DNA of 64,000 nucleotides from CAZMHL01 sp045605445 (GTDB lineage Bacteria > Bacillota > Clostridia > RGIG6154). The stretch's first letter is position 1, and each line of letters starts with the position of its first letter. The position numbers and the translations under genes were made by a program. The stretch is taken from the NCBI GenBank assembly GCA_045605445.1, contig JAZUPZ010000052.1, positions 1 through 64,000 of the forward strand, given 5' to 3'. The notes below the pieces were generated by a model. The model saw only the letters and a program-made list of their open reading frames with translations, was not told the DNA's origin and ran no database searches. Shown one piece after another: positions 33,122 through 42,427 of this stretch.

Positions 33122-35371
33122 GTGCGAAAAAAGAAGAAGACTATGAATAAAAAAACATATTGGAAAAACCTGTTGAAATATCTGGTTATTTTCGGTCTTG
33201 TGGGCATTATTGTTATGGGCTTTGTTGTTTACTTCGTTGCAACCGTTGATAACGAAAAAAACTACAGTGCTCTTAATCTTAACCTTTCGAGCATTGTTTA
33301 TTACCAGGATGAAGACGGTTCTTTCAAGGAATTTGAACAAATTGTCGGCGAGGAAAACCGAATATGGGCTGACATTGAGGATATGCCCGAGTATCTCCCC
33401 GCAGCATTTATTGCTATTGAGGATGAAAGATTTTACTCCCACGGCGGTGTTGACATTCCCCGTACCATAAAGGCAACCTTTAACTATATTTTCAAAAAAG
33501 ACTCGTCTTACGGCGGAAGCACAATAAACCAACAGCTTATTAAAAACATTACCGGTGAGTCGAAAAGAACTCCGGGAAGAAAAATTGTTGAAATATGCAG
33601 AGCAATAGACCTTGACAGAAAGCTGGAAAAGGACGAAATTTTAGAGCTTTATGCAAACACGGTTTATTTCAGCCAGGGCTGTTACGGAGTTCAGACTGCA
33701 AGTAACAAATACTTTGGAAAAGACGTTTCAGAGCTTACTCTTGCAGAAGCCGCATCAATTGCAGGCATAACTCAGGCTCCTACAACCTTTGACCCGATTT
33801 TAAACCCTGAAAGGAACAAGGAAAAGCAGGAAATTGTTCTTAAGAAAATGCTTGATCTTGAGTTTATCGATGAGGAAACCTATAATAACGCCGTAAATGA
33901 AACTCTTAATATTCAGAATAATGAGATTGACGGAATTTCTTCAGAATCTTACTTTACCGACCAGGTTATAAACGACCTTATCCCAATTCTGCAGGAAAAG
34001 CTTTCTGTAAGTAAAGCGGTTGCGGTTAAAATGATTTACAGCGGCGGACTTAAGATTTATTCCACTGTTAATCCAAAAATTCAGGAATCAATTGACAAGG
34101 TTTATAAAAACCCTTCAGAATATATAGCTTATAATTCAACAAATCCGATTCAGTCGGCAATTGTTGTTATGGACCCGTATACAGGCGGAGTTGTCGGCCT
34201 CAGCGGCGGTCTCGGCGAAAAGGGCAGACGTGTTTTAAACAGGGCAACCCAGTCGTACAGACAGCCGGGAAGTGCTATTAAACCTCTTGCGGTTTATGCC
34301 CCCGGATTCAATGAAAAGATTTTCTCCCCGGGAACAATTTACGTTGACAAGCCCATAACCGTAAGAAGCGGTGGAGGCTCTCACACCTTTAAAAACTATT
34401 ACGCAGGCTACAAGGGTCCTGTTTCTGTAAGATATGCCATTCAGCAGTCGATAAACACTGTTGCGGTTGACTGTCTGCAGAAGCTTACGGTTGAAAAATC
34501 CTTTGACTATATGCAGAACAAGTTCAAATTTTCAACCTTGTCAGAAAAGGATAAGGGACTTTCTCCCCTTGCTCTCGGCGGTCTTACCAACGGCGTTTCC
34601 GTTCTTGAAATGACTGCCGCATACAGCGCCTTTACAAATAACGGAACTTATACTACACCTCATACAATTATAAAGGTTCTTGATAGTGAAGATAATCTCG
34701 TTTTCGAATATGTTCCTGAAAAAACAACTGCCATTTCGGGTGAAGCTGCAGCTACTACTATCGACGTTTTGAAAAGCGTTGTAACAAGCGGAACGGGTAC
34801 TGCTGCCGCTCTTCCGAACGGAATTCCTTCCGGCGGTAAGACAGGCACAACCGACGATGACCACGACAGATGGTTTATGCACGTCTCTCCTTATTACACA
34901 ACAGGAGTTTGGGTTGGTTATGACAATCCTCAGACAGTTTCCGGGTACAGTCAGAACCCTGCAATAACCCTTTTCAATGCAACAATGAAGCCGATTTACC
35001 GTAACCTTGAGTATAAAAACTTCGACCTGGGCAAAACCATGGCAGAAATTTCAAGCGGAATTTCCACAGAAAAGAGAATTACGGTTTGCCAGGATTCGGG
35101 ACTTCTTGCAACCGACGGCTGTATAACAGTTACAAGCATAACGGTTGACGGTCAGAATCCGCCTATTACAGAGCATTGTAATATTCATTCCGGTTCAGCA
35201 TACGACCCGGAAGGAAACGGTCAGACGGGAGATGCTCCCACATATGACCCGAACAGCCAGAACGGCGCAGGCGTCGTAGTAGTTGACGATGGCTCCGGCG
35301 CAGTTCATCCTCCGGAGGTTCAACCTCCTGCCGACCCCGGCGCAGGTCAGCCTCTTCCCGATACGGAATAA
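33122..35371 (+). CDS. ponA: Class A penicillin-binding protein (PBP1A)
   Basis: The 749-residue bifunctional enzyme polymerises and cross-links peptidoglycan. A basic N terminus and one membrane helix (about 20-42) precede the GT51 glycosyltransferase (about 70-250, IEDERFYSHGGVD, GGSTINQQL, RKIVEICRAIDL). The transpeptidase (about 340-620) has SAIK (Ser384), the SIN motif in QQSINTVAVD and KTGTT near residue 574. The last 90 residues are rich in G, P, D and N. The start is GTG with GGAGGA upstream. It ends in a bidirectional terminator shared with the convergent TRIC gene. Confidence 0.95.
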   Translation: MRKKKKTMNKKTYWKNLLKYLVIFGLVGIIVMGFVVYFVATVDNEKNYSALNLNLSSIVYYQDEDGSFKEFEQIVGEENRIWADIEDMPEYLPAAFIAIEDERFYSHGGVDIPRTIKATFNYIFKKDSSYGGSTINQQLIKNITGESKRTPGRKIVEICRAIDLDRKLEKDEILELYANTVYFSQGCYGVQTASNKYFGKDVSELTLAEAASIAGITQAPTTFDPILNPERNKEKQEIVLKKMLDLEFIDEETYNNAVNETLNIQNNEIDGISSESYFTDQVINDLIPILQEKLSVSKAVAVKMIYSGGLKIYSTVNPKIQESIDKVYKNPSEYIAYNSTNPIQSAIVVMDPYTGGVVGLSGGLGEKGRRVLNRATQSYRQPGSAIKPLAVYAPGFNEKIFSPGTIYVDKPITVRSGGGSHTFKNYYAGYKGPVSVRYAIQQSINTVAVDCLQKLTVEKSFDYMQNKFKFSTLSEKDKGLSPLALGGLTNGVSVLEMTAAYSAFTNNGTYTTPHTIIKVLDSEDNLVFEYVPEKTTAISGEAAATTIDVLKSVVTSGTGTAAALPNGIPSGGKTGTTDDDHDRWFMHVSPYYTTGVWVGYDNPQTVSGYSQNPAITLFNATMKPIYRNLEYKNFDLGKTMAEISSGISTEKRITVCQDSGLLATDGCITVTSITVDGQNPPITEHCNIHSGSAYDPEGNGQTGDAPTYDPNSQNGAGVVVVDDGSGAVHPPEVQPPADPGAGQPLPDTE

Positions 35372-35388
35372 TGATTTGATTTTACAAA

Positions 35389-35420
35389 AAAAGCTGAACG
35401 ATTGATTTCGTTCAGCTTTT
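35389..35420. terminator. Bidirectional terminator
   Basis: AAAAGCTGAACGA and TCGTTCAGCTTTT form a perfect 13-bp stem between convergent genes. Confidence 0.9.
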
Positions 35421-35435
35421 AATTTGCCATAATTA

Positions 35436-35471
35436 TTATCCCAATTCAGGCATATTCCAATGATATTCTGT
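35436..35471 (-). pseudogene. Fossil duplicate of the TRIC gene C-terminus
   Basis: On the minus strand these 36 bases read TEYHWNMPELG and then stop, almost identical to the true C terminus of the upstream gene (TKYHWNMPKLG, stop at 35511). The two copies are 75 bp apart and in the same frame. The 39 bases between them carry no clear homology. It looks like the 3' remnant of a tandem duplication. Confidence 0.7.
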
Positions 35472-35510
35472 ATTGCCCTGCAACGAGCGGTAACACAGCA
35501 TCCGGACATT

Positions 35511-36155
35511 TTAGCCAAGCTTAGGCATATTCCAGTGATATTTTGTTGCCAACACCCTTATTATCAACACCACTATTGCTGTTATTGAAAAACCCGCTAT
35601 GTCACCTACTCCGCGGTTATACATTACATAGTAGAGTATGCTTCCTATAAGGGAGGCTATGAGATAAATGTTTTTTCTGAATATTCTCGGTATTTTGCCT
35701 GCAAAAATATCGCTTATCATTCCGCCGCCTACGCCGGTAAGCGTTCCTACGAAGATACAGAGAAACGCATTTTCAAGATAGCCCTGCATACATGCTGTAC
35801 TTACTCCGATTGCGGAAAAGATTCCAAGGCCTATTGCATCGGTTATATTAACAACGCTTAAATAAACCGGATTTTCCATATCAAATTTATCCCCTGAAAA
35901 CCAGAGAAGAGCTATTACCACAGAAGAGGTTACCGCCGCTGTAAGCACATAAGAAGGGTCGGTAAACATAAGAGGGGGCGTTATTCCCAGAATGAGGTCT
36001 CTCATAAGTCCGCCTCCCACCGAGGTTACACAACCCAGCATAAGACAGCCGAAAAGGTCAAGCTTTTTTCTTGCCGCAAGCATTACTCCCGAAATGGCAA
36101 AAGCCATTATTCCGAGATACTCTGCTATTGAAAGAATTACTTCAACTATGCTCAT
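35511..36155 (-). CDS. TRIC-type cation channel family protein (YicG/UPF0126)
   Basis: The protein of about 214 residues consists of two related halves of three helices plus a seventh helix, the build of prokaryotic trimeric intracellular cation channels. Each half carries the glycine-rich signature: TSVGGGLMRDLILGITPP near residue 44 and TGVGGGMISDIFAGKIPR near residue 130. It probably conducts K+ or Na+ across the cell membrane; some relatives are annotated as glycine transporters. ATG at 36155 follows GAGGT and starts two bases after the stop of the upstream MBL gene, so they are co-transcribed. Confidence 0.9.
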   Translation of the reverse strand: MSIVEVILSIAEYLGIMAFAISGVMLAARKKLDLFGCLMLGCVTSVGGGLMRDLILGITPPLMFTDPSYVLTAAVTSSVVIALLWFSGDKFDMENPVYLSVVNITDAIGLGIFSAIGVSTACMQGYLENAFLCIFVGTLTGVGGGMISDIFAGKIPRIFRKNIYLIASLIGSILYYVMYNRGVGDIAGFSITAIVVLIIRVLATKYHWNMPKLG

Positions 36156-36156
36156 A

Positions 36157-36933
36157 TTAAACCTCGTATATTGTTCTGTCCTTTGAAACTTCAACCGGGC
36201 AGTTCATATGCTCTTTTACATATTTTTCACATTCTTCGAAGTTCTCAAGAATTTGTCTGCCGTGATGAATGAACACGCATTTTTTTATTTTTTTGCTGTT
36301 AACATAATCGCATACATCCGCAACTTTATGATGACCTGTTTCAACAAGAAGAAGGTCGGTTTCCTTTTCAAGAAGCCCGTCAAGATCGTACATATCTCTT
36401 ACATCGCCGGAGAAAACAATTCTCTTATCTTTGCCTTCTATTACATAGGAGTATGACCTCCAGCCGTCCCCCTCTTCGCTTTGAATATGATGATTGTGAT
36501 GAGCATAAATTTTTGCATCCTCATTTCCAAAAACAAGACCGTCTTTAACCTCTTGGGTTTCAACAGGAGATGCTCCTCTGTAGGGAATTCCCAGATATGG
36601 CAGAAGATTCACAAAGTGTTCCCCGATTTTCATATCCGGCATAAAAAGTCTTATTTTTCCGTCTGTCATTTTTATACCGTATCTGAATTCTCTTTTTGAA
36701 ATTGAATGTAACAGGCTTAAAAGCCCGCCGTTGTGGTCGATATGCTGATGTGAAATAAAAATCCCCTTTATTTTTTCAAATTCCACATCCATCATATTTG
36801 CAGACCATACGCAGTCTTCGCCTGCATCAAACCAAAAATAACTTTCGTTTATTTTTACTGCCAGCGCCGTATGGTGGAAATCCTTTACTGCTTCCGTTCC
36901 TGAACAGGCACCAAAAACCATTACCTTTACCAT
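36157..36933 (-). CDS. MBL-fold metallo-hydrolase
   Basis: The 258-residue cytoplasmic protein has the metallo-beta-lactamase metal motif FISHQHIDHNGG, a third ligand region AHHNHH and a late VFSGDVRD. The N-terminal VFGACSGTEAV and C-terminal FIHHGRQ are typical of RNase Z-like MBL hydrolases, but the substrate is unknown. It is the first gene of a pair with the TRIC channel, the stop and the next start being nearly adjacent. CACCTCGCAG upstream (plus strand) holds the ribosome site GAGGTG. Confidence 0.85.
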   Translation of the reverse strand: MVKVMVFGACSGTEAVKDFHHTALAVKINESYFWFDAGEDCVWSANMMDVEFEKIKGIFISHQHIDHNGGLLSLLHSISKREFRYGIKMTDGKIRLFMPDMKIGEHFVNLLPYLGIPYRGASPVETQEVKDGLVFGNEDAKIYAHHNHHIQSEEGDGWRSYSYVIEGKDKRIVFSGDVRDMYDLDGLLEKETDLLLVETGHHKVADVCDYVNSKKIKKCVFIHHGRQILENFEECEKYVKEHMNCPVEVSKDRTIYEV

Positions 36934-36987
36934 TTTTAATCACCTCGCAGATATTCTACACCATTAAAGATACAAAGTCAATTAAAA

Positions 36988-37011
36988 AAATGGACTGATA
37001 TCAGTCCATTT
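36988..37011. terminator. Perfect terminator hairpin
   Basis: AAATGGACTGA and TCAGTCCATTT pair through a two-base centre and are followed by T runs on both sides. Confidence 0.85.
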
Positions 37012-37020
37012 TTTGTGTTA

Positions 37021-39183
37021 TTATTTTCTGTAAGGTTTTTCTGCAAGGTATTTGTCTATAAGCTGCTGAATACCTTTCATATCTGCCTCTGAATTAAAGA
37101 TTTCCTCCATTGTGGTTTCTTCGGGATTTGCATAGTTGCCCTCAACAAAGGCAGGTATACCAAAAGTTGAAGCAAACTCTTCCTTAAAGAAAAAATCATA
37201 GGGATTCCCCTCTGCTTTTTCGCCTGTTATTGCACAGTAAGTCATTAAAGAGGTTATATAACCAGCAAGAAGGCTTGGGTGTTTATTATCTTTTGTGATA
37301 ACAAAGGTATTTCTGTTATATTCCTGAGTTGCTCCCGGAACTTTTACAGTTCCCTCGCACAAATCCTTTACGATTCTTCCCCAGTCGACAATTGTTACAT
37401 CAAACTTTTCTTCGATAACCTTAAGGTTATCAATTGTTCCTTGACGAACTGCGTTTTTATCATTGTAGCCGTAAAGCATTGCAGGAGCAAGAGCTATAAT
37501 TTTAACATTCGGATTTGCATCCCTGAAAATCTTTGTTATATGTTCAAACTGTTCAAGCATTGCCGCTTCGTCTGTTTCACTTCTTGTAAGACCGATTACA
37601 ACATAGTCAAAATTTTTGTCGGTAAGTGCTTCTTCATGGTTTAAATCAAGGCATTTGCCTTTGAGGGTACACGGCTTTCCTGAAAACAAAGTCCATAATC
37701 CATGGCTTCCCCATGTCCAGTCAAGAACGTTTACCTCCGCTCCGTTTGCCTTGCAAATCTGATAGAAAATACCCTCGTTATTTTCTCTTTTGCTCTGCTC
37801 GTGAACAGATTTTGAATTTCCGTTTACCACTCTTCCCCAGTAAACATTTGAATCACCGATAAAAGCTATTTTTTTACCGTCAAGCATATTTTTATTATCT
37901 TTTTTACCAAGATATTCATCCACAAGCATCTGAATTCCTTTCATTTCACTTTCTGATTTTAAGATTTCAGGGAAGTTGGTGTCTTCATCACCATTTTTGT
38001 AGTAATAATCAACATAGCCTTGTAAATCAAAGGTTGGAGCAAGAGATGCATCTGAAATATAATCATAAGTCTGTCCCACTGCCGACTCACCTGTCATTGT
38101 GCAATAAGCAAGAAGGGTTGTTATGTAACCTGTAAGAAGGTTAGGATGATAGTTATCTTTTGTAACTATAAATGTACTTGCTGTATATGTTTCCTTTGCA
38201 CCGGGAACTTTTCTTGTTCCGGCAATAACCTCTGTTACAATTTTACCCCAGTCAAGAACCTTGATTCCCTTTTCTTCAACAGCTTTATAAAGCTCTTCTC
38301 TGTTTTCCCATACATATTTTGATGAGCTGTAACCGTAAGCGCCAACATTTCCTATGCAGATAATTTCAACATTCGGATTTACTGCTTTGAAGGTTTTTTC
38401 AATATATTCCACATCTTCAAGGAAACTCTTGTTCTGAGCTTCTGCAGATGATGGTGAAAAGAATACATAATCGTAGTACTTATCTGTAAGGTATTCCTCG
38501 TGGACCATACCGTTTTTACAAATGCTGCATTCGTTCGGTCCGAGCAAATCATTTAATTTATGTGAAGAAATGGTCCAGTTTGTAACGGAAACATCAATTC
38601 CGTTAGCTTTGCAAAGCTGTACAAATCCGCCTTTCGTATCCTGTCTTTTTTCAAGGGTAAAATACTTTTTATTAACTGTGTCAACGGTTCTTCCGTAGTG
38701 GATAAATGAATTACCGATAAAGATAACCTTTTTGCCGTCAAATTTTTCCTGAAGCGGAGTTTTGACAGATGATTTTATAATTACAGTTTTTGTTGCATCG
38801 TCCCAGTCAACTGTGCAGCCTAAAGTTTCTGCAACAAATCTTACGGGAACCATTGTTCTTCCGTCAATTATTTTTGCAGGAACATCAAGGGGAACATCTT
38901 CTCTGTTAACCCTTGCATATTTTGAACCAACAGGAAGGTTTATTTTTGTTTCGCCTTTGATTGCGCTAACAGTCCAGGTTATGTCGTCCCAGGTTATTGT
39001 TGCGCCAAGCTCTTCAAAAATGCCCCTCATTGGCACAAGTACTCTGTCGTTTTCTTCAACAGGCATAACGTCAAAGGTTTTCGCCTCGCCGTCGATTGTA
39101 ATTGAAATACCGCTTTCAGCCATTACGCCGATTGTTGGTAAAATCAACATAAAAACTAATAACAATGAAATAATTTTTTTCAT
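37021..39183 (-). CDS. Exported protein: copper-amine-oxidase-N domain plus two tandem SGNH-like domains
   Basis: The 720-residue product (start ATG 39183 behind AAAGGAGTG) has a signal peptide and a copper-amine-oxidase-N-like domain (about 25-135, VLVPMRGIFEELGATITWDD and TMVPVRFVAETLGCTVDWDD). Two homologous halves of about 280 residues follow, starting KKVIFIGNSFIHYGR and KKIAFIGDSNVYWGR. Both resemble SGNH hydrolases (GNS/GDS block I) and end with FIVTKDNYHPN and FVITKDNKHPS, where the histidine could be catalytic. The possible role is deacylation of surface polysaccharide. The divergent LysR gene and the dyad between them suggest regulation. Confidence 0.8.
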   Translation of the reverse strand: MKKIISLLLVFMLILPTIGVMAESGISITIDGEAKTFDVMPVEENDRVLVPMRGIFEELGATITWDDITWTVSAIKGETKINLPVGSKYARVNREDVPLDVPAKIIDGRTMVPVRFVAETLGCTVDWDDATKTVIIKSSVKTPLQEKFDGKKVIFIGNSFIHYGRTVDTVNKKYFTLEKRQDTKGGFVQLCKANGIDVSVTNWTISSHKLNDLLGPNECSICKNGMVHEEYLTDKYYDYVFFSPSSAEAQNKSFLEDVEYIEKTFKAVNPNVEIICIGNVGAYGYSSSKYVWENREELYKAVEEKGIKVLDWGKIVTEVIAGTRKVPGAKETYTASTFIVTKDNYHPNLLTGYITTLLAYCTMTGESAVGQTYDYISDASLAPTFDLQGYVDYYYKNGDEDTNFPEILKSESEMKGIQMLVDEYLGKKDNKNMLDGKKIAFIGDSNVYWGRVVNGNSKSVHEQSKRENNEGIFYQICKANGAEVNVLDWTWGSHGLWTLFSGKPCTLKGKCLDLNHEEALTDKNFDYVVIGLTRSETDEAAMLEQFEHITKIFRDANPNVKIIALAPAMLYGYNDKNAVRQGTIDNLKVIEEKFDVTIVDWGRIVKDLCEGTVKVPGATQEYNRNTFVITKDNKHPSLLAGYITSLMTYCAITGEKAEGNPYDFFFKEEFASTFGIPAFVEGNYANPEETTMEEIFNSEADMKGIQQLIDKYLAEKPYRK

Positions 39184-39202
39184 AATTGTCACTCCTTTTG
39201 GC

Positions 39203-39234
39203 TTGATTATATCACCCCTCCGTGATATAATCAA
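39203..39234. promoter_or_regulatory. Perfect 13-bp dyad between divergent genes, candidate LysR operator
   Basis: TTGATTATATCAC and GTGATATAATCAA are exact inverted copies separated by CCCTCC. It lies 20 bp from the SGNH-like start and 50 bp from the LysR start. LysR regulators often bind such dyads between themselves and a divergent target. Confidence 0.65.
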
Positions 39235-39283
39235 ATATAAATATATTGATATATTTATAACTTTTTATAGATGAGGTGCTTTT

Positions 39284-40258
39284 ATGGAACTTACAGAAAA
39301 GTATATATACAAAATATACGAAGAAAAAAGCGTTTCTTCCGCAGCAAAAAAGCTTTTTATTTCACAACCCGCTTTGAGCACAATGCTGGCAAAGCAGGAG
39401 AAAAAGCTGGGCTTTAAAATTTTTGACCGTTCCACCTCTCCTTTGTCCTTGACTGAGAAAGGGAGAATTTACATAGAGCATCTGCATGATGTAGTTGAAA
39501 GCGAACTGCAGATGCATCAAAAAATAAAACAGCTTTCGGAAACTTCTCTTAAAACGCTTTCCATCGGCGGTTCTATTCAGCTTAATTACTACCTTGTTCC
39601 CCTGATATGTAAGGAGCTGTACCGCAAATACCCGGATATTATTCTGAACATAGATATAGGGCATAGCCACAGCAACGAAAAATTTTACGAAAAACTTAAA
39701 AGGCATACTCTTGACGTTGTCCTTTCTTATTCAGAAGGAACAAATGATTTTGATGCTATACCTGTTATAAATGAAAGGTTTTTAATAGCAATGCACAAAA
39801 GCATAGCAGAAAAAAACAATCTTATGCACCTTTCTGTAACAAAGCAGGAATTCTATGACAAATCATACTCAAAAGACAGAGAAATTTCAGATTTTTCATC
39901 TTTTAAAAATGTGGAATTCTTTTATTATAACTCACCTAATATTAAAAATAAACTTATTACAGAACTTTTGGGAGATAATCTGAAAACCGTAAAATGTCAC
40001 ATTAAAAACTCCAAGCACCTTACTCCACACTACAGTTTTATATGCGCCGGTATAGGAGCAAGCATCATTCCGGACTCCCACCTTTTTTTACCTGAATTTC
40101 AAAGTGATGACATTGTTCACTTTGTTCCAAAAAACGAGCTTTGTACACGCACCCTTTTCTTTTTAGTGAACAAAGAACGATCCGAAAACCCGATTCTTGA
40201 TGAATTTATTGATATTGCAAAAAAACTTGCAGAAAAAATTCAAAAGGGCTTATTATGA
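39284..40258 (+). CDS. LysR-family transcriptional regulator
   Basis: The 324-residue protein has the winged helix-turn-helix at the N terminus (KYIYKIYEEKSVSSAAKKLF, SQPALSTMLAKQEKKLGFKI, FDRSTSPLSLTEKGRIY) and a co-inducer-binding domain (about 90-300). GAGGTG lies before the ATG. It is divergent from the exported SGNH-like gene with a 100-bp gap holding a perfect dyad, the classical LysR arrangement. The inducer is not evident. Confidence 0.92.
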   Translation: MELTEKYIYKIYEEKSVSSAAKKLFISQPALSTMLAKQEKKLGFKIFDRSTSPLSLTEKGRIYIEHLHDVVESELQMHQKIKQLSETSLKTLSIGGSIQLNYYLVPLICKELYRKYPDIILNIDIGHSHSNEKFYEKLKRHTLDVVLSYSEGTNDFDAIPVINERFLIAMHKSIAEKNNLMHLSVTKQEFYDKSYSKDREISDFSSFKNVEFFYYNSPNIKNKLITELLGDNLKTVKCHIKNSKHLTPHYSFICAGIGASIIPDSHLFLPEFQSDDIVHFVPKNELCTRTLFFLVNKERSENPILDEFIDIAKKLAEKIQKGLL

Positions 40259-40260
40259 AA

Positions 40261-40296
40261 AAAAACAGACTCTGTCACTGACAGGGTCCGTTTTTG
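40261..40296. terminator. Shared terminator of the LysR gene and groEL
   Basis: AAAAAC...GAC.CTGTC pairs with GACAG.GTC.GTTTTT with two mismatches, flanked by A and T runs between convergent genes. Confidence 0.75.
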
Positions 40297-40305
40297 TTTT
40301 ATTGA

Positions 40306-41931
40306 TTAGTACATTCCGCCGGGCATTCCGCCTGCAGGCATTGCAGGAGCTTCCGGTTCGGGCTGATTTGCCACAACGCTTTCGGTTGTAAGAATCATTG
40401 CCGCAACTGATGCCGCATTCTGAAGAGCAGAACGGGTAACCTTTGCCGGGTCAACGATTCCGGATTTAATCATATCCTGATATTCTTCAATTAAAGCATT
40501 GAAGCCGATTCCTTTTTCGCTTGCCTTGATTTTTTCAACAATTACAGCGCCCTCAAGGCCTGCGTTTGCGGCAATCTGTTTAACGGGTTCTTCAAGAGCC
40601 TTCTGAATAAGCTGCATACCCGTTTTTTCGTCGCCTGTTGCATTTTTGATCAATTCATCAAGTGCAGGGATTGCGTTTACAAACGCTGTTCCGCCACCGG
40701 GAACGATCCCCTCTTCAACTGCTGCTCTTGTTGCTGCAAGAGCATCTTCAATACGAAGCTTCTTTTCTTTCATTTCGGTTTCTGTTGCGGCGCCAACTTT
40801 TACTACTGCAACACCGCCTGCAAGCTTTGCAAGTCTTTCCTGAAGTTTTTCTCTGTCGAAATCAGAGGTTGTTTCTTCGATAAGTGTTTTTATATTTGAA
40901 ACTCTGTCTGCAATTTCGTTTTTATCGCCAAAGCCGTCAACAATAATGGTATTTTCCTTCTGGATTACAACCTGTTTTGCGCGACCAAGCTGAGTAATTT
41001 GAGTTTCTTTAAGGTCAAGTCCGAGTTCTTCTGAAATAACTTCTCCGCCTGTTAAAATTGCAATGTCACGGAGCATTTCCTTTCTTCTGTCGCCAAAGCC
41101 CGGAGCTTTAACTGCAACGCAAGTAAAGGTTCCTCTTAACTTGTTTACAACAAGCGTTGCAAGAGCTTCGCCTTCGATATCTTCTGCAATAATTACAAGC
41201 TTTCTTCCCTGCTGAACAATTTGTTCAAGAAGCGGAAGGATTTCCTGAATATTGCTTATTTTCTTGTCGGTTATAAGAATGAAAGCATCGTCTATTACAG
41301 CTTCCATTTTGTCTGTATCGGTTACCATATAAGGTGAAATGTAACCTCTGTCAAACTGCATACCTTCAACAACATCAACATAAGTTTCTGCTGTTTTTGA
41401 TTCTTCAATTGTTATAACGCCGTCGTTTGTTACTTTTTCCATTGCATCGGCAATAAGCTCGCCGATTCTTTCGTCGGCTGATGAAACAGCGGCAACTCTT
41501 GAAATATCTTCCTTGCCTTCAACCTTTTTGCTGTTTGCGAGAATTTCAGCCACAACCTTTTCAACCGCTTTTTCCATACCTCTTTTGAGAACCATTGGAT
41601 TTGCGCCTGCAGCAATATTTTTAAGACCTTCTCTTACAATTGCCTGAGCAAGAAGGGTTGCGGTTGTTGTACCGTCGCCCGCAACGTCGTGTGTTTTTGT
41701 GGAAACCTCTTTTACAAGCTGAGCTCCCATATTTTCAAAGGGGTCTTCAAGCTCGATTTCCTTTGCAATTGTAACGCCGTCGTTTGTAATTAAAGGAGTT
41801 CCGAACTTTTTATCAAGAACAACGTTTCTTCCTTTAGGTCCAAGGGTTACTTTAACTGTATCAGCAAGCTTGTTTACGCCTCTCTCAAGGCTTTTTCTTG
41901 CTTCTTCGCCAAACAAAATATCTTTTGCCAT
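40306..41931 (-). CDS. groEL: Chaperonin GroEL
   Basis: This 541-residue protein is full length. It forms the double-ring folding chamber that works with GroES and ATP. Family motifs are VKVTLGPKGRNVVLDKKFG, the ATP site GDGTTTATLLAQ, APGFGDRRKEML and VVKVGAATETEMKEKK. The C terminus ends in a short Gly-Met tail (GGMPGGMY). It follows groES by 26 bp under one CIRCE-controlled promoter. Confidence 0.99.
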   Translation of the reverse strand: MAKDILFGEEARKSLERGVNKLADTVKVTLGPKGRNVVLDKKFGTPLITNDGVTIAKEIELEDPFENMGAQLVKEVSTKTHDVAGDGTTTATLLAQAIVREGLKNIAAGANPMVLKRGMEKAVEKVVAEILANSKKVEGKEDISRVAAVSSADERIGELIADAMEKVTNDGVITIEESKTAETYVDVVEGMQFDRGYISPYMVTDTDKMEAVIDDAFILITDKKISNIQEILPLLEQIVQQGRKLVIIAEDIEGEALATLVVNKLRGTFTCVAVKAPGFGDRRKEMLRDIAILTGGEVISEELGLDLKETQITQLGRAKQVVIQKENTIIVDGFGDKNEIADRVSNIKTLIEETTSDFDREKLQERLAKLAGGVAVVKVGAATETEMKEKKLRIEDALAATRAAVEEGIVPGGGTAFVNAIPALDELIKNATGDEKTGMQLIQKALEEPVKQIAANAGLEGAVIVEKIKASEKGIGFNALIEEYQDMIKSGIVDPAKVTRSALQNAASVAAMILTTESVVANQPEPEAPAMPAGGMPGGMY

Positions 41932-41957
41932 AATTATCTACATCCTTTCGGGAAAAT

Positions 41958-42242
41958 TTACTCTAATACTACCAATACTTCCGACTGTTTAAGAATTGTA
42001 TATTCAACTCCGTCAAGCTTAACTTCTCTTCCTGCATATTGGCCGATCATTACTTTGTCGCCAACTTTAAGCTCCATTTTAACTTCTTTTCCGTCAACAA
42101 CTCCGCCGGGACCTACTGCAACAACTTCTGCCACCTGGGGCTGTTCTTTTGCTGAACCTGCAAGAATAATTCCTCCTGCAGTTTTTTCTTCAGCTTCTAA
42201 AAACTTTATAACTACTTTGTCTGCTAATGGTCTGAATTTCAT
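41958..42242 (-). CDS. groES: Co-chaperonin GroES
   Basis: The 94-residue protein caps the GroEL ring. MKFRPLADKVVIKFLEAEEK, the mobile-loop region TAGGIILAGSA, and VGDKVMIGQYAGREVKLDG match the family throughout. AGGAGGTG precedes the ATG. It is first in the groESL operon, with CIRCE 28 bp upstream. Confidence 0.98.
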   Translation of the reverse strand: MKFRPLADKVVIKFLEAEEKTAGGIILAGSAKEQPQVAEVVAVGPGGVVDGKEVKMELKVGDKVMIGQYAGREVKLDGVEYTILKQSEVLVVLE

Positions 42243-42269
42243 TAGGACACCTCCTGATTAAATTTGGTT

Positions 42270-42296
42270 TTAGCACTCTTTGAACTTGAGTGCTAA
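42270..42296. promoter_or_regulatory. CIRCE operator (HrcA site)
   Basis: TTAGCACTC, nine bases, GAGTGCTAA: an exact match to the CIRCE consensus. HrcA repressor binding here gives heat-inducible groESL. hrcA is not in the window. Confidence 0.98.
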
Positions 42297-42427
42297 CATC
42301 GTAATATATTTTACCATCTTTGACCAAAATTACAACCGCTGAATTTCCGACAATTCGGTCAAATACGGTTAAATTTATTTTATAAAACTCCGTTTTCTTT
42401 AAATTCCTTTATTTTTTGGCTATTTGC

